Counted from the stretch's first letter, positions 14,051 to 28,426 are shown. The stretch: DNA of 64,000 bases from Molossus alvarezi (GCA_037176705.1 CM073886.1:125890001-125954000), one strand, 5' to 3'. The notes: generated from the letters alone by a model not told the origin. Numbers and translations: made by a program.

Positions 14051-15325
14051 TCATCAGAAAGAGTTGTACATTTCCTGGTCTCAACCTCATCTTTTAGTCC
14101 TTCCTTGAATCCACTCCAATCAAATTTTCACCACTCCAGAAAATTCCTCTACTCTAGAAAAATCACTCTGCAGAGTCACCAGTGACCTCTATATTTCCAC
14201 GTCCGGTGGTCACTTCCCAGTACCCTACTACCCAGCTTCTGCACACTCCTTGACACATTTGATCACGCCCTGCTTTGCAGAATCCCCCATCTTTCAAATC
14301 ACCAGACTTCCCAGGGTTTCCGCTTCGCTCACTAGACACTTTCCCATTCTTCTTTCCTGCTCTTCAGGCCTCCTCCCTACCTTTAAATGCATAATAGTCC
14401 AGCCCTAGCCACTCACCTGCTCCCGCAGACTTACGTCCTATACCAATGCCTCTGAGTTCTCACCCCAGCTCTAAACCCTCCCCGGGCGGGAGCCTACTGA
14501 GCACCTCCTCCTGGAGACTGATGGGCATCTTAATGCACCAGGGCTCTGACGAGCTGTCTGACTACCCCCACGCTTGGCCCATCTCAATAAGCAGCATACT
14601 TGATTCTTGTCTTTTCTTAAACCCACCGCCAATCCTGTTGGCTTTACTATCAATATATATCCCTCTTCCAACCTCTTCTCAGAAATCCCACTGGTACCAC
14701 TCTGCATTCCCCCTTGGATTAATACAACAGCCTCTTAATCTCTTTCACTACTGCAGAAAAAAACACTAAACTAAAAAAACAGCTACACCTGGCCAAAATT
14801 TAACTCGGATCACATCACTTCCATCAACTTTCTGTTGGCCGCTCACCACACTCAGTAAAATCCAAACTCATGCGATCTGGCTCCTCCTGCCTCTTTTCCC
14901 TCCAATCCACCTGCTCTCCGCCTCACTCACTCTGTTCCGGTCTCATATCCCTGCTGTTCCACACACAGGGCAAGCCCACCTCAGGACCCGCCCTCCTTCT
15001 GCCTTCTGACTAGATCACAGCCCTGTGATCGTTGCCCAGCTCATTCGCCTACTTTGTTCAGGCCTCTGCCAAATGTCAGCTCCACCGTGAGGTTTTCCCT
15101 GACCCAACCCGAAACACCGCCTCCCTGGCCACTGGTCAGTCTCTCCGCCCTGACTCTACTTGATTTTTCCTTCCCAGCATTTTCAGAATTGACATGTATG
15201 TTTGTCTATTCATTCCCCTGTCAGTTCCTCCATGACAGGGGGGCTTGGTCTAGACCACCCTTTTCCACTATACTTAGACCGGGTCCCAGGAAAGAGTAGA
15301 ACCTCAATAAACGTTGAATTCAGGA
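14051..15325 (+). mobile_element. L2 LINE, 3' half
   Basis: A long, diverged stretch with the order typical of L2: 'cactgcagagtcaccagtgacctc', 'taaaatccaaactcatgcgatctggctcc', 'cctctgccaaatgtcagctcca' and a 3' end 'acctcaataaacgttgaattcaggaattcactcatt'. It lies antisense to OXCT1 in intron 5. Short open frames in it are relics or chance. Confidence 0.6.
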
Positions 15326-17015
<1,690 letters not shown>

Positions 17016-17047
17016 TCAGTCTATCTGTAGTATTTGTGCTATTTTTT

Positions 17048-17248
17048 ATAAGACATTCATTTTTTTTCTTTATTGATTTTAGAGAGAGAAGGAAACATCA
17101 TTGAGAGAAAACATCAACTGGCTGCCTCCTACATGGCCCTCACGGGGGATCAGGCCCACAACCTGGGCATGTGCCCTGACTGGGAATCGAACCGGCGACC
17201 TCTTGGTGCAGAGGTCGACGCTCAACCACTGAGCCACACTGGCTGGGC
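17048..17248 (-). mobile_element. Ves SINE ('GTGGCTCAGTGG' class)
   Basis: Minus-strand copy: the head GCCCAGCCAGTGTGGCTCAG is at 17248 and a CTAAAATCAATAAAG tail near 17070. An imperfect target duplication 'tatttgt(g/a)ctatttttt' lies at 17031-17047 and 17249-17265. Confidence 0.9.
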
Positions 17249-17265
17249 TATTTGTACTATTTTTT

Positions 17266-18519
17266 TTTTTTTAATGAGTTTTCAAATCTGAAGCATGTAA
17301 CTTCAACAACATTTAAAAACATAAAATTATATTGTGTTTTACTGTGTGCTGCAGGTTGGGAGGGCCTGAGTCTTATCATCAGTAACCACAAGTGATTATT
17401 ACAGAATAATAGTACAAAATGTTCAAATGTATTTAGAATTTACTCTAAACCATCCTCAGGAAAAATCCAAAGTACAACATGCTGGTAAATTGGTTTTTAA
17501 AACCCAGGAGTGCTTCCAATTGTGTCTGAGTGGACACAGCTGCAGACAGTGTCCTTGTACCTTCTGCTGATCGCCTCACCCCCTCCTGGGCCCTAAGGTC
17601 AGACCTAACTGCAGCCCTCTCCCACCTCCAATGTCTTTCCACCCGTCTGCCCAGAGGGCGATCAACTGGCCCAGGACACTCCCTGGCCCCTCCCCGCAGC
17701 CAAAAGCCGTTGTGACCCACCTGCGACTCGTGGTCACACTGGATAGCTAAGTGGCTAATCAGCAGTAAGAATGAGGTTAGGTATTAATGACAGGGTGTTA
17801 ATATTGTCCCAACCTGAAAACAATTTCCTACTTTAACTGGGGCCTAAACTCAAAGAACCGACTAATGATTAGCATTTCAAACACAGAGCTGGTCAAGCAT
17901 GTGGGGTGGACATTCTGGGGCGGGAGGGCCCTGCGGCTGACCTGAAGACTCCACAGGTGAATCCTTCTCTCCGCTCTCCAGTGGACCAAGATGACTACTC
18001 TGTGTTCTGGGTATTTTAAGTAATCAACAGTCACAAAAATTCAATCCTCAAACAACCACAATATCAGCCCTAGTTTAAAATGTGTTTTATGTCCACCCGC
18101 CCTGAACACTTCGCTCCTTCGCTGTGTCCAACTGGGCAAGGGCCTGACAACACACTATTTCTGCAGACAGACAGGACGTCTGCGGTACTCCAAGGCCCAC
18201 CAAGCCCGCACCTTCAAGCCCAAAGGGAGTCCTGGGCCCCTAACACTTCTTCGAACCTCCTCCCTGACTCTCAGGCCACAAAACAAGTGGCCAGATCCAG
18301 TGTTTATTCATGTGCCGCTGCACTGGAGAGGGGGATCCTGATCTCTTTCAGCTTAAAGATATAAAAGAAATAATAGGGAAGTTCCTCTCCCATGCATACG
18401 CCCTCTGGAGGAATGCCAAAATGAGGAGGAATGCCAAAGATATAAAAAGTTCATTTCAATAGCTCCAAAACATAAACGATAAAGTATTTCAACCTATAAT
18501 GTGAAAGGGAAATGTATAT
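17266..18519 (-). other. OXCT1: OXCT1 intron 4, unassigned stretch
   Basis: No exon, RNA gene or confidently named repeat is seen. Confidence 0.45.
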
Positions 18520-18895
18520 GCTATGCATTGAATTATGTCCCCCCCACAAATTCATATATTAAAGTTCTAACCCCAATTAATGACTGTACCTTGGAGCTAA
18601 GGCCTTTATGGAAGTCATTAATGTTAAATGAGGTCATAAAGGTAGGGCCCTGATCCAATATTGGATTAGTGGTCCCTTTTTTTTTTTTTAATTGTTTTTA
18701 TTGATTTGAGAGAGAGAGGGGAAGGGAGAAGGAGAGAAACATTGATCAGCTGAAGCCTGCACACCCCCTACTGGGGTCGGAGCCTGGAACCCAACCAGAG
18801 AACTCTTGGTGCAGGGGACAACGCTCAACCACTGAGCCAGACTGGCCAGGGCAGGATTAGTGTTCTTATAAGAAGAGAACCCAAAACAAATAGCA
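18520..18895. repeat. Ancient interspersed repeat, interrupted by a SINE
   Basis: The parts before and after the SINE join into a familiar mammalian repeat pattern: 'gaattatgtccccccc', 'aaattcatatattaaagttctaacccc', 'aatgaggtcataaaggtagggccctgatccaatattg', then after the SINE 'gattagtgttcttataagaagag'. I recognise the pattern but not the family name with certainty; a MaLR-type LTR is possible. Confidence 0.5.
18672..18853 (-). mobile_element. Ves SINE inserted in an older repeat
   Basis: The head CCCTGGCCAGTCTGGCTCAG is at 18852. The body is shorter than in the full copies. The target duplication ggattagtg is at 18663-18671 and 18854-18862, splitting the ancient repeat at 18520-18895. Confidence 0.9.
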
Positions 18896-19318
18896 AACAA
18901 ACAAAAATAAGCAAAAGGACAAAGAATTGCTTGCTTTGTGATGACATGTCCCTGGAGACCTGGGCTCTGGTCCCAGCACTGACCCTGAAGGATGTCCCTC
19001 TCCTGGTAAGTCTCAGCAAGACCATATCCCACACTAATTACTAATTCTATCATTCCTGTGAACTGACTTTTAGGATGAGCCTCACACATTTCAGCCAGTC
19101 CTTTTGCATGCTTCCAGCGTAATTTACATTATAATGCCAACTTTAAAATATATCCTGTAGCCTAGAGATTGTTATTAGAAATACCTCTTTCTGTTGCATA
19201 GCAACAGCAAATATTAGACTCCAGCCACCAACAGGTGTGACCTACAAAATAGGATTCTCTCTGCTTTCTTGCACAAAGACATTTCTGGGGAGAAAAAGAT
19301 ACATGTTAAAATATGTTA

Positions 19319-19811
<493 letters not shown>

Positions 19812-19899
19812 AACATAAAATTGTAATACTTTAAAGCAATCCTATCTACTAGGCATTTAACCCACCTTCCCTCTCATCGCTACCACCTGAAGAGCCCTT

Positions 19900-20052
19900 C
19901 CAGGGGGCTATTCTTTCTTATTCTACAGCTGAGAAAACTGAAGCTCAAAATGCTTAGGTGATTTTTCCCAAGACCTGGGGTCATAACACAGCCGGTACTC
20001 AAACCCACATCAGTCCTGCAGTCCGACCCCAACACTTTGGTTCTTTCCGCTG
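19900..20052 (-). mobile_element. MIR SINE
   Basis: Antisense MIR order: 'ttctacagctgagaaaactgaagctcaaa', 'gacctggggtcataacacag', 'tactcaaacccacatcagtcctgcagtccgacc'. Diverged as expected for its age. Confidence 0.7.
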
Positions 20053-20549
20053 CTCCAAAGTGATCCTGGGTCAGAAGATGAGCACAGAGTCGGGCTGGTC
20101 CTTGCCCCACGCTTCAGGGGCATACGTAAACGCCATGGCAATGCCACTGTCCCTAACCCATGATAGCCCAAAGGAAGGTTTGGGGGGAGAAGCTCTTTCT
20201 GTCCGAGAAAGGGGTCAGGAGCATTTTCATATTTAAAAGACAGAGCAGCAGACTCTTAAAATACGGACCCAATTATGAATAACGGGAACATTTTCCCTCT
20301 GTCACAGATACAGAATGAAAGAGATGGTCAAGGACAAAGGCAAACCTGTCACTGCAGCAGAGGGAGAGATGTGCTACGAGGGGCCTGCTGAAGTTCGATG
20401 AGAACACACGAGATCAGGGACCCAACACTTAGGACAAAGAGGGTGACATCAACAGACTTGTAAGAGAAGGGGGGACTTTGAGAGCAGAGTGGAGGTGATG
20501 AGGGGAAGAGGCAGATGGGCAGCTCTGACAAGGTGTACGATGGACTCAG

Positions 20550-20720
20550 GAGACCCCGTGCTGAGCGGGGCAGGAAGGGCTGTGATCCACCCTGAAGCAC
20601 ACCGAGAAGTGAGGATTCGTCCCGAAGGATGTGGAGGCCCTGTCGATAGTTTTAAGCAGGAAATACCAGGGTAAACAATTCCCTGGAGGTCCCGAGAGGA
20701 AAGGCCTGGACTAGTCCTGA
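20550..20720 (-). mobile_element. L2 LINE fragment
   Basis: 'gaaggatgtggaggccctgtcgatagttttaagcagg' matches the antisense L2 pattern '...ggccattggagggttttaagcagg'. The flanks (20053-20549, 20721-21639) may hold more L2 but are too diverged to call, and show no gene. Confidence 0.5.
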
Positions 20721-21639
20721 CGAGCAATGACGGGTCTCACCTACTGCGGCAGCAACAGGAAGGGAGCAGCAGGGACAGCCCAGGGGATATTTTGGGGAAA
20801 AGGCTCCTAAGACTCACTGCCCATCCTGATGCAGATGAAAACCCACCCCGGAACTCTGGCCCTGGCAGTGGGAAATGGTGGGAGGATGTAAGTCGAATGA
20901 TCACTTGTGATGTCCACTTGTTTGAACGGAAAGATGGTGACATGGCCTCCGTATGACAAACCACGGGCATCTCTCCTGACCTCTCCCACCTTCACCCCAC
21001 CCTCCATCCTCACACACGTGGCCATTCCTGCCCAACGGACCCGTTCCTCGTTCTCAGAATGCATCATCTCCAAGCCCCTAATCTACCCCAGACAGTCCTA
21101 CACCCGAATACTTCCAAGTAATCCCGCTAATAGGTCATTGCCAACCTTCTTCTAAATTTGATTCCTAGTCCCAGCTTTCCAATGCTGAATCTAATAAACC
21201 TCTCCATGGGTATAAAAAATAGCCACATGACTTATTCTTACTTGTTTCAAAAAAAACTGGAGCTTAAACAACAAGTATTTTTCAAGGGTACTTTTGTCGT
21301 TTGGGGAGGATTCCCTGAAGATTATAATACACTTGTCCACTAGAGGGCTCCAAGCACTAAAGATTCTGGGGTCTCTTGGACAATTAGTTCTTCCCCACAC
21401 TCTCCTACATGTGCCTGTTTCTTGTTTTTACCTATTCCTAATTAACACCTGAGTAGGCCCTCGGTTCTCCAGGTTAACAATTCTGTTCTGCTAAATTCAG
21501 CTCCACCTGCAGCTGGCCCTTCTCACCTGATGGCAGCCCCATCCTTAGAGATCTTCAGCACAAACTAAGGAGGGTGATCCTGACTTTCACACACTATCGG
21601 GACTTCCTGGCTCTCCCTTCAAAATCCACGCAGAACCCG

Positions 21640-22245
21640 AGCCTTTCCCTCTCCCTCCTCAGTGACCTACACCACCTCTTACCCAGACACTGCAGCAACC
21701 TTCCCGGAGGCTACTCCTGGCCCCTATGATCTACTCACAAGACCACGGCCAAAAATACAGGTATAACATAAATGCCGGGTCCTGTCACTGCTCTGCGCAA
21801 ACCTGCAATGGTGTTCACTTGCTCAGAGTAAAAGCAAAGGCCTCTGGGGCAGCCCGCCAGGCCCCATGTGAGGGCTGCCGGGTCATGTCTCCGACCTCTT
21901 TCCACCTGGTCCTTTTTGCTGCATTTCTGCTGGCTTCCGGGTAGTCCGTCACTCATCCTGCCTGGGTCCCTGCCTGTCCCCAAACTCCAACCCCACATAG
22001 CTGCATGGCTCACCCCCTCCTTCCTTCAAGTCTGTTCCACTGCCCCTCCTGAGTCCCATCCTGATCACCCACCTGGTACGGGGCCTGCCCTCCACCTTCA
22101 TGCTCCAACACCCTGGCTCTTTTTCTCTTTTGCAGAGTACCTTCTAACATACTGGAAGTTTACTTCTTCTGTTCCATTTACTACTTATTGTCCGCCTCTC
22201 CCCCTGGAATGCCAGGTGCAGAGGCAGAGAACCTGCCCCCGTGTT
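21640..22245 (+). mobile_element. L2 LINE fragment
   Basis: L2-like order on plus: 'cactgctctgcgcaaacctgcaatggtgttcact', 'taaaagcaaaggcctctggggcagcccgccaggcccc', then a late-ORF2/3' UTR-like pyrimidine-rich stretch to 'ttactacttattgtccgcctctccccctggaatg'. Strongly diverged. Confidence 0.5.
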
Positions 22246-23803
22246 CACCGTGGCACCCACGTGCAGGCAGCACGCGGAGGGCACTGGGCGGACATCCGCT
22301 GACACGCAAATGAGTGTGCTGCTCCATCTCACTGCCCCTCCTCACTGGCTCCTTTCTAATGAACGTGGAAACCTTCGCGTCCTTCCACCGGGTGTTTTCT
22401 GCCTGCCCCTCTGCATGCACCGAGCCTGCCCTGTGCCTGGGACCCGCCTCTGCGGACTGAATCCTGGCCCCGCCTCCGGCTTCCGGGGGGGGGGGTCAGC
22501 CGAGTCTGAGGGGACCAGCCCATGGGAGAGGCCATCGGGAGGATCAGGGGCACGAGGGGAATAATGTCAGGATGTGAATCCCCCGGCTCTATGCTGCAGC
22601 AAACTGAACGGCCCTCTCTCTGGGCAGGAGTGGGGAGTCAATTTCCTGACCAGGAGCATTTATAACATCATTTTCCAGGCCATACAAAATGATCAGCTGA
22701 AAAATTAGCCTGCTATATTTGGTCAAGCTAATTTGGGGAGGCTGTGATGTTAGCTGGTATTGATTTCTCCGTCGGACATTCCTCCCCTGCTCTAGAGGTT
22801 TCTTCCAGGTCCCAACAGCTCCCTCTCCTCCTCCCCCAAGCCCTGGGCTGCTGAGCCTCTGCTACCACTCCAGGCTGCTGCTCCGGTGCCCCAGGCTGGG
22901 GTCCCAGTCCTGACCACTCGTCCGCTGGTCAGCTTTCCTCTATGACGCAGTCAGAGAGCACCACTGATAGCCTCTGGAGGCCTATCCAAATCATGTCATA
23001 ACAATAAAATAACCCGGGAAGGTGGATACAGTCCATTGGCTGTCTGTAGCATTAAATATCTAAACTCCCTCCAAGCATTCAGCTCCATACCATAAACCAG
23101 AATATACCGGCCGGTCACTGACCTGGGGAGCTTTCTAACCACTTCTTCATGGGTCTCTGTTTGGCTTGTCAACACTACACACTTGAACTTGGCACTGTTT
23201 GAAGATGACCTCTTTGTATGTGTTGATCTTAGCCCTGGAAACCATGAGTATTTGTTTTCCTTTCTTTTTCCTTTACTTTGTTTCAGGTCTAGAGCCTGGC
23301 ATGGCAACCAAGCAGTGCCTAAGTGCCCAGCCTAGGCCACTACCCGCCTGGTACACAGTGTGTGTGCCTTGGAAAGTGCTGGTAGGTCCTAATAAGAGTG
23401 TCTTTCTTGCCTATGATGATACAAAAATGAAATAGGCAAGCCCTTACTCATAATATGAGAGAAGAGAGACATATGAGATCTGCAAACAAGGAACATACTA
23501 ATTTTCCTAGAGAAACACGGATTAAAGCACCTTGCAGCTTTGACAGTAGAGATAATTCCAATGAGCTCTCAGAGTGACCCTTGCTTGCCGTTCACAAACA
23601 GCATACCTCACAAAGGGAGAGTTAACCTCCTCCTGCAGCACAACAAGCTCAGATTCCAAACATTTCCGTGGTTCAAGAAGTCTAAATAAATCCAGGAATT
23701 AAAGAGACACATTAATGCAAAACAAAAAATATTTCATGGAAGAGATCCATGTTCTGCAAATATTTATGAAACTAATTTTCATGTTCTAAAATCTCATTGT
23801 TTA
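22246..23803 (-). other. OXCT1: OXCT1 intron 3, unassigned stretch
   Basis: Moderately GC-rich at first, with a G9-10 run near 22486-22495, then ordinary intronic sequence. No exon or named repeat is recognised. Confidence 0.45.
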
Positions 23804-24057
23804 TTCTTTTTTTTCTTTTATCCTCACCCGAGGACATTTTTCCATTTTTTGTTCGGACAGAATGGGAGGGAGGGAGAGGGGGAGAGAGAGAGAGAGAAAC
23901 ATCAACATGAAAGGGACACATCGAGTGGCTGCCACCCACACAACCCAACCAGGGCTGGGGACAAACTGCAACCGAGGTACGTGCCTTTAGCGGGAACCAA
24001 ACCGGGTCTCTCTGGACCACAGGCTAATGCTCTAACCACTGAGCCAAACCGGCCCAG
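23804..24057 (-). mobile_element. Ves SINE (first of a stack of five)
   Basis: Minus-strand copy: the head near 24057 (GGGCCGGTTTGGCTCAGTGG) and the tail palindrome TCCTCACCCGAGGA at 23820-23833 are both clear. It is sense to OXCT1. Confidence 0.93.
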
Positions 24058-24096
24058 ACTCATTACTTATTCTTGTCTAAATGAGAAAAAAGTTGC

Positions 24097-24315
24097 TGCC
24101 CAGCCGGTGTGGCTCAGTTGGTTAAGCATCAGTCCCATGAACCAAAAGGTCGCTGGTTTGATGCCCGGTTAGGGCACATGCCCACATTGCAGGCTCGATG
24201 CCTAGCAGAGGGTGTACAGGAGGCAGCCGATCGATTCGACGATGTTTCTCTTTCACGTCAATGTTTCTCCCTCTCTTTCTCCCCCTCACTAAAAATTCAA
24301 TTATAAAAAAGAAAA
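24097..24315 (+). mobile_element. Ves SINE (second of the stack)
   Basis: The head GCCCAGCCGGTGTGGCTCAG ('GTGTGGCTCAG' class) has a diverged body and the A-rich tail 'aattataaaaaagaaaaa', which runs directly into the next SINE head. Confidence 0.9.
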
Positions 24316-24580
24316 AGCCCTGGCCAATTTGGCTCAGCAGTTAGAGCACTGGCCCTTAAACCAATGAGTTGCGGGTTCAATTCCAGTCAAGGGCACGTAC
24401 CTCGGTTGCGATTGGTCCCCGGCCTGGTTGGGGTCATGTGGGAGGCAGCCACTCCATGTGTCCCTTTCACGTCAATGTTTCTCTCTCTCTCTCTCTCTCT
24501 CTCTCCCCCCCTCCCACTCTGAACAAAAATGGGAAAAAAAGTCCTCAGGTAATGATAAAAAATAAATATAAATAAATAAA
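24316..24580 (+). mobile_element. Ves SINE (third of the stack)
   Basis: The head AGCCCTGGCCAATTTGGCTC begins at the A tail of the previous copy. It has a (CT)n stretch at about 24480-24504 and the tail 'aaaaataaatataaataaata'. Confidence 0.92.
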
Positions 24581-24830
24581 GCCCTGGTTGGTTTGGTTTA
24601 GTGGTTAGAGTATTGGCCCGTGGACTAAAGGGTCACAGGTTTGATTCCCAGTTAAGGACGCATATCTTGGTTGCAAGTTCGATCCCCAGCCCCAGTTGGG
24701 GTAGTGCGGGAGGCAGCTAATCGATGTGTCTCTCTCACATTGATGTTTCCCTCTCTCTCTCCCCCTCCCTCCCTTCCACGCTACATAAAAATCAATGGAA
24801 AAATATCCTCGGGTGAGGATTAAGAAAAAG
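24581..24830 (+). mobile_element. Ves SINE (fourth of the stack)
   Basis: The head AGCCCTGGTTGGTTTGGTTT begins at the A tail of the previous copy. The tail palindrome ATCCTCGGGTGAGGAT lies near 24805-24820. It is more diverged than its neighbours. Confidence 0.9.
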
Positions 24831-24845
24831 AATAAGGTTGCAACC

Positions 24846-25027
24846 TGGCTGGGTAGCTCAGTTGGTTAGAGCGTCGTCCAGATACTCCAAAGTTGCAGGT
24901 TCAATCCCAGGTCAGAGCACACACAAGAATCAACCAATGAATGCATCAATAAGTGGAACAACAAACTGATGTTTCTCTCTCTCTCCCTCTTTCTCTCTCA
25001 AATCAGTAAGTAAAAAATTTTTTAAAG
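24846..25027 (+). mobile_element. Ves-like SINE of a different class (fifth of the stack)
   Basis: The head 'tggctgggtagctcagttggttagagcgtc' is close to a tRNA, and the body 'gaatgcatcaataagtggaacaacaaactgatg' differs from the other classes; the copy at 41589-41760 shares it in reverse. The target duplication aata(a)(a/g)gttgcaacc is at 24831-24845 and 25028-25042. Confidence 0.9.
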
Positions 25028-25042
25028 AATAAAGTTGCAACC

Positions 25043-25875
25043 ATTTACCAAACTCCATTTCTTGCCTACACTCGGTTTAGGCATACTTAAATCTCAATGA
25101 CACAATTTACATTTACTCTGATCATATCAAGAGCATTAAAAGAAAGGAAGTGCTGTGTTCAGACATAAGGCTAGTTTATGACAGTTGCAGGGGGAAAGGG
25201 AAATCTTCTGTGAGCTGAGCACACAAGTTCAAGTCCATACTCCAGGAAGTGGTAGCCCCTCCCAGACAATCACCAAACCTTGGGGGAATGCCCAAGGTGG
25301 CGCGGAGCCCCCACGGAGCCCTCCAGCCCTCCAGAGGTGCAGCACCGCAACCAAGAAGAATGGGAACACAAAGGAGCTGCCTGTCTTTACCTCCTGATCA
25401 AATTCAGCAGCGCAGAGCCGGACGTGCCAGAGGGGCCCTCGCAGGATCGCCACGCCTGCCTAGGGCAGCACTGTGCCGGTGACAGTACTGTCATCACAAG
25501 CACAGGTTCATCTAATTACCAGGTAGCACCAATGAGTCTCTCCCATGTGAGTGGGGTGCCCTTGGAGGTGCCTACATTCCCACACTCGAGAAGAGTAATC
25601 TACAACCCTGTCCCAAGGAAGCAGGCGTGACTAATATGACACACCCATTCTTTCCCTGGCTCTGGGGTGTCATTGGTTGAGACACAGTTTGTTGTAAAAT
25701 GCTGGCTCACATAGGCTCGTAATTCCTGTTAAAGTCTTCCAAAATCAATGCAAGGCACATTCTCAGTTTTTCCTACCTTCCTAATCAATCCACATCCAAG
25801 TATCGCTTTATCTGAGTGGCCCTAAGGGAGGGTTTATGTTCTCTAGACGAATGGTTACTGCTCCCCACCAAGGGA
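25043..25875 (-). other. OXCT1: OXCT1 intron 3, unassigned stretch
   Basis: Ordinary intronic sequence between the SINE stack and the MITE. No feature is recognised. Confidence 0.45.
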
Positions 25876-26154
25876 CAGCCGTCCCTGCCACTTCGCGCCT
25901 CGACTTCCGCGGCTTCACTTTATGGCAGTTTTTTCAAATATATTCATTAAAAAGTTGATCGAGACAGTGAAAATGATACAGTGTGCGCTCGGTTGTCTGA
26001 GTCAGTTATACACCCCTGTATTACAATTACAATTAATATTACTGTACGTATGGACGGTAGGCTATGTGTTCGAGCACCCCAGGAATCCTTCAACGCCAGG
26101 TGCACCCGCTAGAGTCCGGAACGGATTAACCGCGATAAACGAGGGATGACTGTA
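25876..26154. mobile_element. Tigger-like (Tc1/mariner) MITE
   Basis: The right end reads inward from TA as CAGTCATCCCTCGTTTATCG, with 'cggttaatccgttccgg' following, the terminal repeat of Tigger-type elements. The left end 'cagccgtccctgccacttcgcg' is a decayed inverted copy. CAG...CTG ends and a TA at the right border fit Tc1/mariner. The 280 bp have no coding capacity. They are unusually rich in CpG for an intron, so the copy may be fairly young or a slowly decaying one. Confidence 0.65.
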
Positions 26155-27570
26155 TGGGGTACCTCAGGGCAACAGGTCTTCCTGATTATTAAAAACAAAG
26201 GAAACAGAAGCAATCACAAGTCCTGAGCTTTGAAAAGACTTCCAATTCAGACAGATCTGTCCATAAAAAGAGCCTTTTTTAAACGAGAAAATAATTATCA
26301 CATCTAACTCCAAGTTCTCTCCATTTACCCAACATTTCAAACCATGTCATTAGTTCTCCAACAAAGCAATGCTAAGTTTTCCTCATTTATCTGACTCAAA
26401 TGGCCCAATCAAAGCCCTTGTGGCTGCAGACCTCTAGGATGTAAGCCCCTTAATTAAGAGAATCAACCACCCATGAGCGTGTGCAATGAAGAAGGTCATC
26501 GGTACCTACTCTGCAACAAGAATTTATGTATTACACCACCCCTCGTGTGCACTGAGATATCTGGAAAACCCACAAAGAACTAATCACCAAAAGTATGTTT
26601 AATAAATACAAAGTCAGCTCAAAGAGCTCCAGAAGCGTTTAGGAAATAGCAAGTGACCGTGAGTAAGTTACTTCTCAGTTTACAGATGGTCCCCACAGTC
26701 AAATGAGGAAACCGGAACAGCTGACCTCTGCAGTCCTGTCCAGCTCTAACGTTCAGCACCTCTGACACTCACAGGCTAATAAGCACACAGCAGGGAACAG
26801 AAAACCACCATGAGTAACAGGAACAGCCTGCACTATCAGAGAGAATAAAAACAATTCAGGAAACAAAGAAAGGCTAAAAGTCTCCAAAGGAACTCAGAAA
26901 GGAGCAAGAGATGTTCTGTACTTGGATAGGGCTTCTTTGAAGATATGTAACTTGAGTCGGATCCTGAAAAGTGGAGAAGATGTGGATACAGGGGGAGAGC
27001 CCTCCAGATAAAAATAATGACATAAATAAGCCCGGCAAAGGAAAAATGAGCACAAATGTAGGATCAGTTTTGTATCCTAAATAACTGGTGCTATTTATTC
27101 TAAGTCGCATTTATGATAATAGGCTAAACTGCCAATTTAGTTCATTTAAATTTTTTTACATTTTTATTGACAGAGAGCTGATGATTTGTCATGCTGTATA
27201 CAAGTAGCTTTTTCCTTCATAACTAAATATATCTTAATGTGCATGTGTCACTGATTATTAAAGTGTGATGGCTTACTGTTTACCATTTGGATGCAATCCT
27301 GCTGTCTTAAGTGCTGGCTGCAATATTCTCCTCCTTCTACCAAGACCAGCGACCTTTTCAATGATTAATGGTGTTCCTTACATATCATCAAGAGCAATGG
27401 CATAACCAAAAGAAAGGACTTAAAACAGACTTCAGCTTGCTCACTTTTTTTATAAATGATGATCTTATAATAACATACTATATAAAGAAACATCTCTAAA
27501 TTTTAAAATGCAGGATTTAATCTCAAATAATATATTTTTTAACTTTAACAATATATTTGAAATTAAAATA
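26155..27570 (-). other. OXCT1: OXCT1 intron 3, mostly unassigned
   Basis: No gene. A stretch at about 26890-27060 ('ttgagtcggatcctgaaaagtgg...aagcccggcaaaggaaaaatgag') resembles antisense L2, and one near 26660-26760 may be a decayed MIR. Both are too weak to list on their own. Confidence 0.4.
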
Positions 27571-27583
27571 AAAGCACATCAGA

Positions 27584-27791
27584 TTGTCCTGGCCAGTTTG
27601 GCTCAGAGGTTAGAGCATCGGCCCTTGGACCAAAGTCGAGGGTTTGATTCCAGTCAAGGGCAGGTACCTCGGTTACAGTGCCGTCCCTGATCTTGGTTGG
27701 GGTCATGCGGGAGGCAGCCAGTCAATGTGTCTCTCACACATCGATGTTTCTCTCCCCCCCACCCCACTCTGTCTGAAAGTAAAAATAAAAT
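27584..27791 (+). mobile_element. Ves SINE
   Basis: The head TCCTGGCCAGTTTGGCTCAG begins at 27586. The imperfect target duplication aaagc(a/t)catcaga is at 27571-27583 and 27792-27804. The tail palindrome has been lost. It is antisense to OXCT1. Confidence 0.9.
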
Positions 27792-28012
27792 AAAGCTCAT
27801 CAGACTAAGACATAAAATTATGCAAGTCTCCTGCATAATTACTGATGATTACGAAGTATGGCACCCAAAGTATTTGAATAAATGGAACCACCACTCTTGA
27901 GCTTATTAAACACGGGCTTTCGATGTGGGAGAGCATATTGTTCATGTAAATGGGGAAATTTTCAATTCACTGGTAGACTTTTGTTTAAATACGATGGAGA
28001 AGTGTGCACTCA

Positions 28013-28141
<129 letters not shown>

Positions 28142-28194
28142 TCATACTGTCACAGAAATGTGTGTTATTCTCTTTTAATAAAAAAAAAGAAAAT

Positions 28195-28413
28195 AGTCCA
28201 GCTACTGTGGCTCAGTGGTTGAGCGTCGATCCATGCACCAAGAGGTCGCCGGTTCAATTCCCAGTCAGGGCACAAGCCCAGGTTATGGGCCTAATCCCCA
28301 GTTGGGGCATGAAGGAGGTGGCCAATCAAAGTTCTTGCTCATCGATGTTTCTATGTCTCTCTCCCTCTCCCTTCCTCTCTAAAATCAATAAAGAAAAATT
28401 ATTTTTAAAAAAC
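28195..28413 (+). mobile_element. Ves SINE 91 bp from exon 3
   Basis: The head TCCAGCTACTGTGGCTCAGT ('GTGGCTCAGTGG' class) has a full body, a CT stretch and a CTAAAATCAATAAAG tail at about 28379-28393. It is antisense to OXCT1, so the transcript reads CTTTATTGATTTTAG, a good acceptor-like string. Confidence 0.92.
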
Positions 28414-28426
28414 AAATATATAAAGT

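Noticed and set aside
24846..24920. tRNA gene-like sequence (A and B box, tggctgggtagctcagttgg)
   Set aside because: The cloverleaf is not complete and it continues into a SINE body with an A tail and target duplications. All tRNA-like heads in the window are SINE heads.
23804..25042. CRISPR-like or satellite array
   Set aside because: The repeated units are SINEs of differing classes and orientation with A tails; there are no short equal repeats with spacers, and the host is a mammal.
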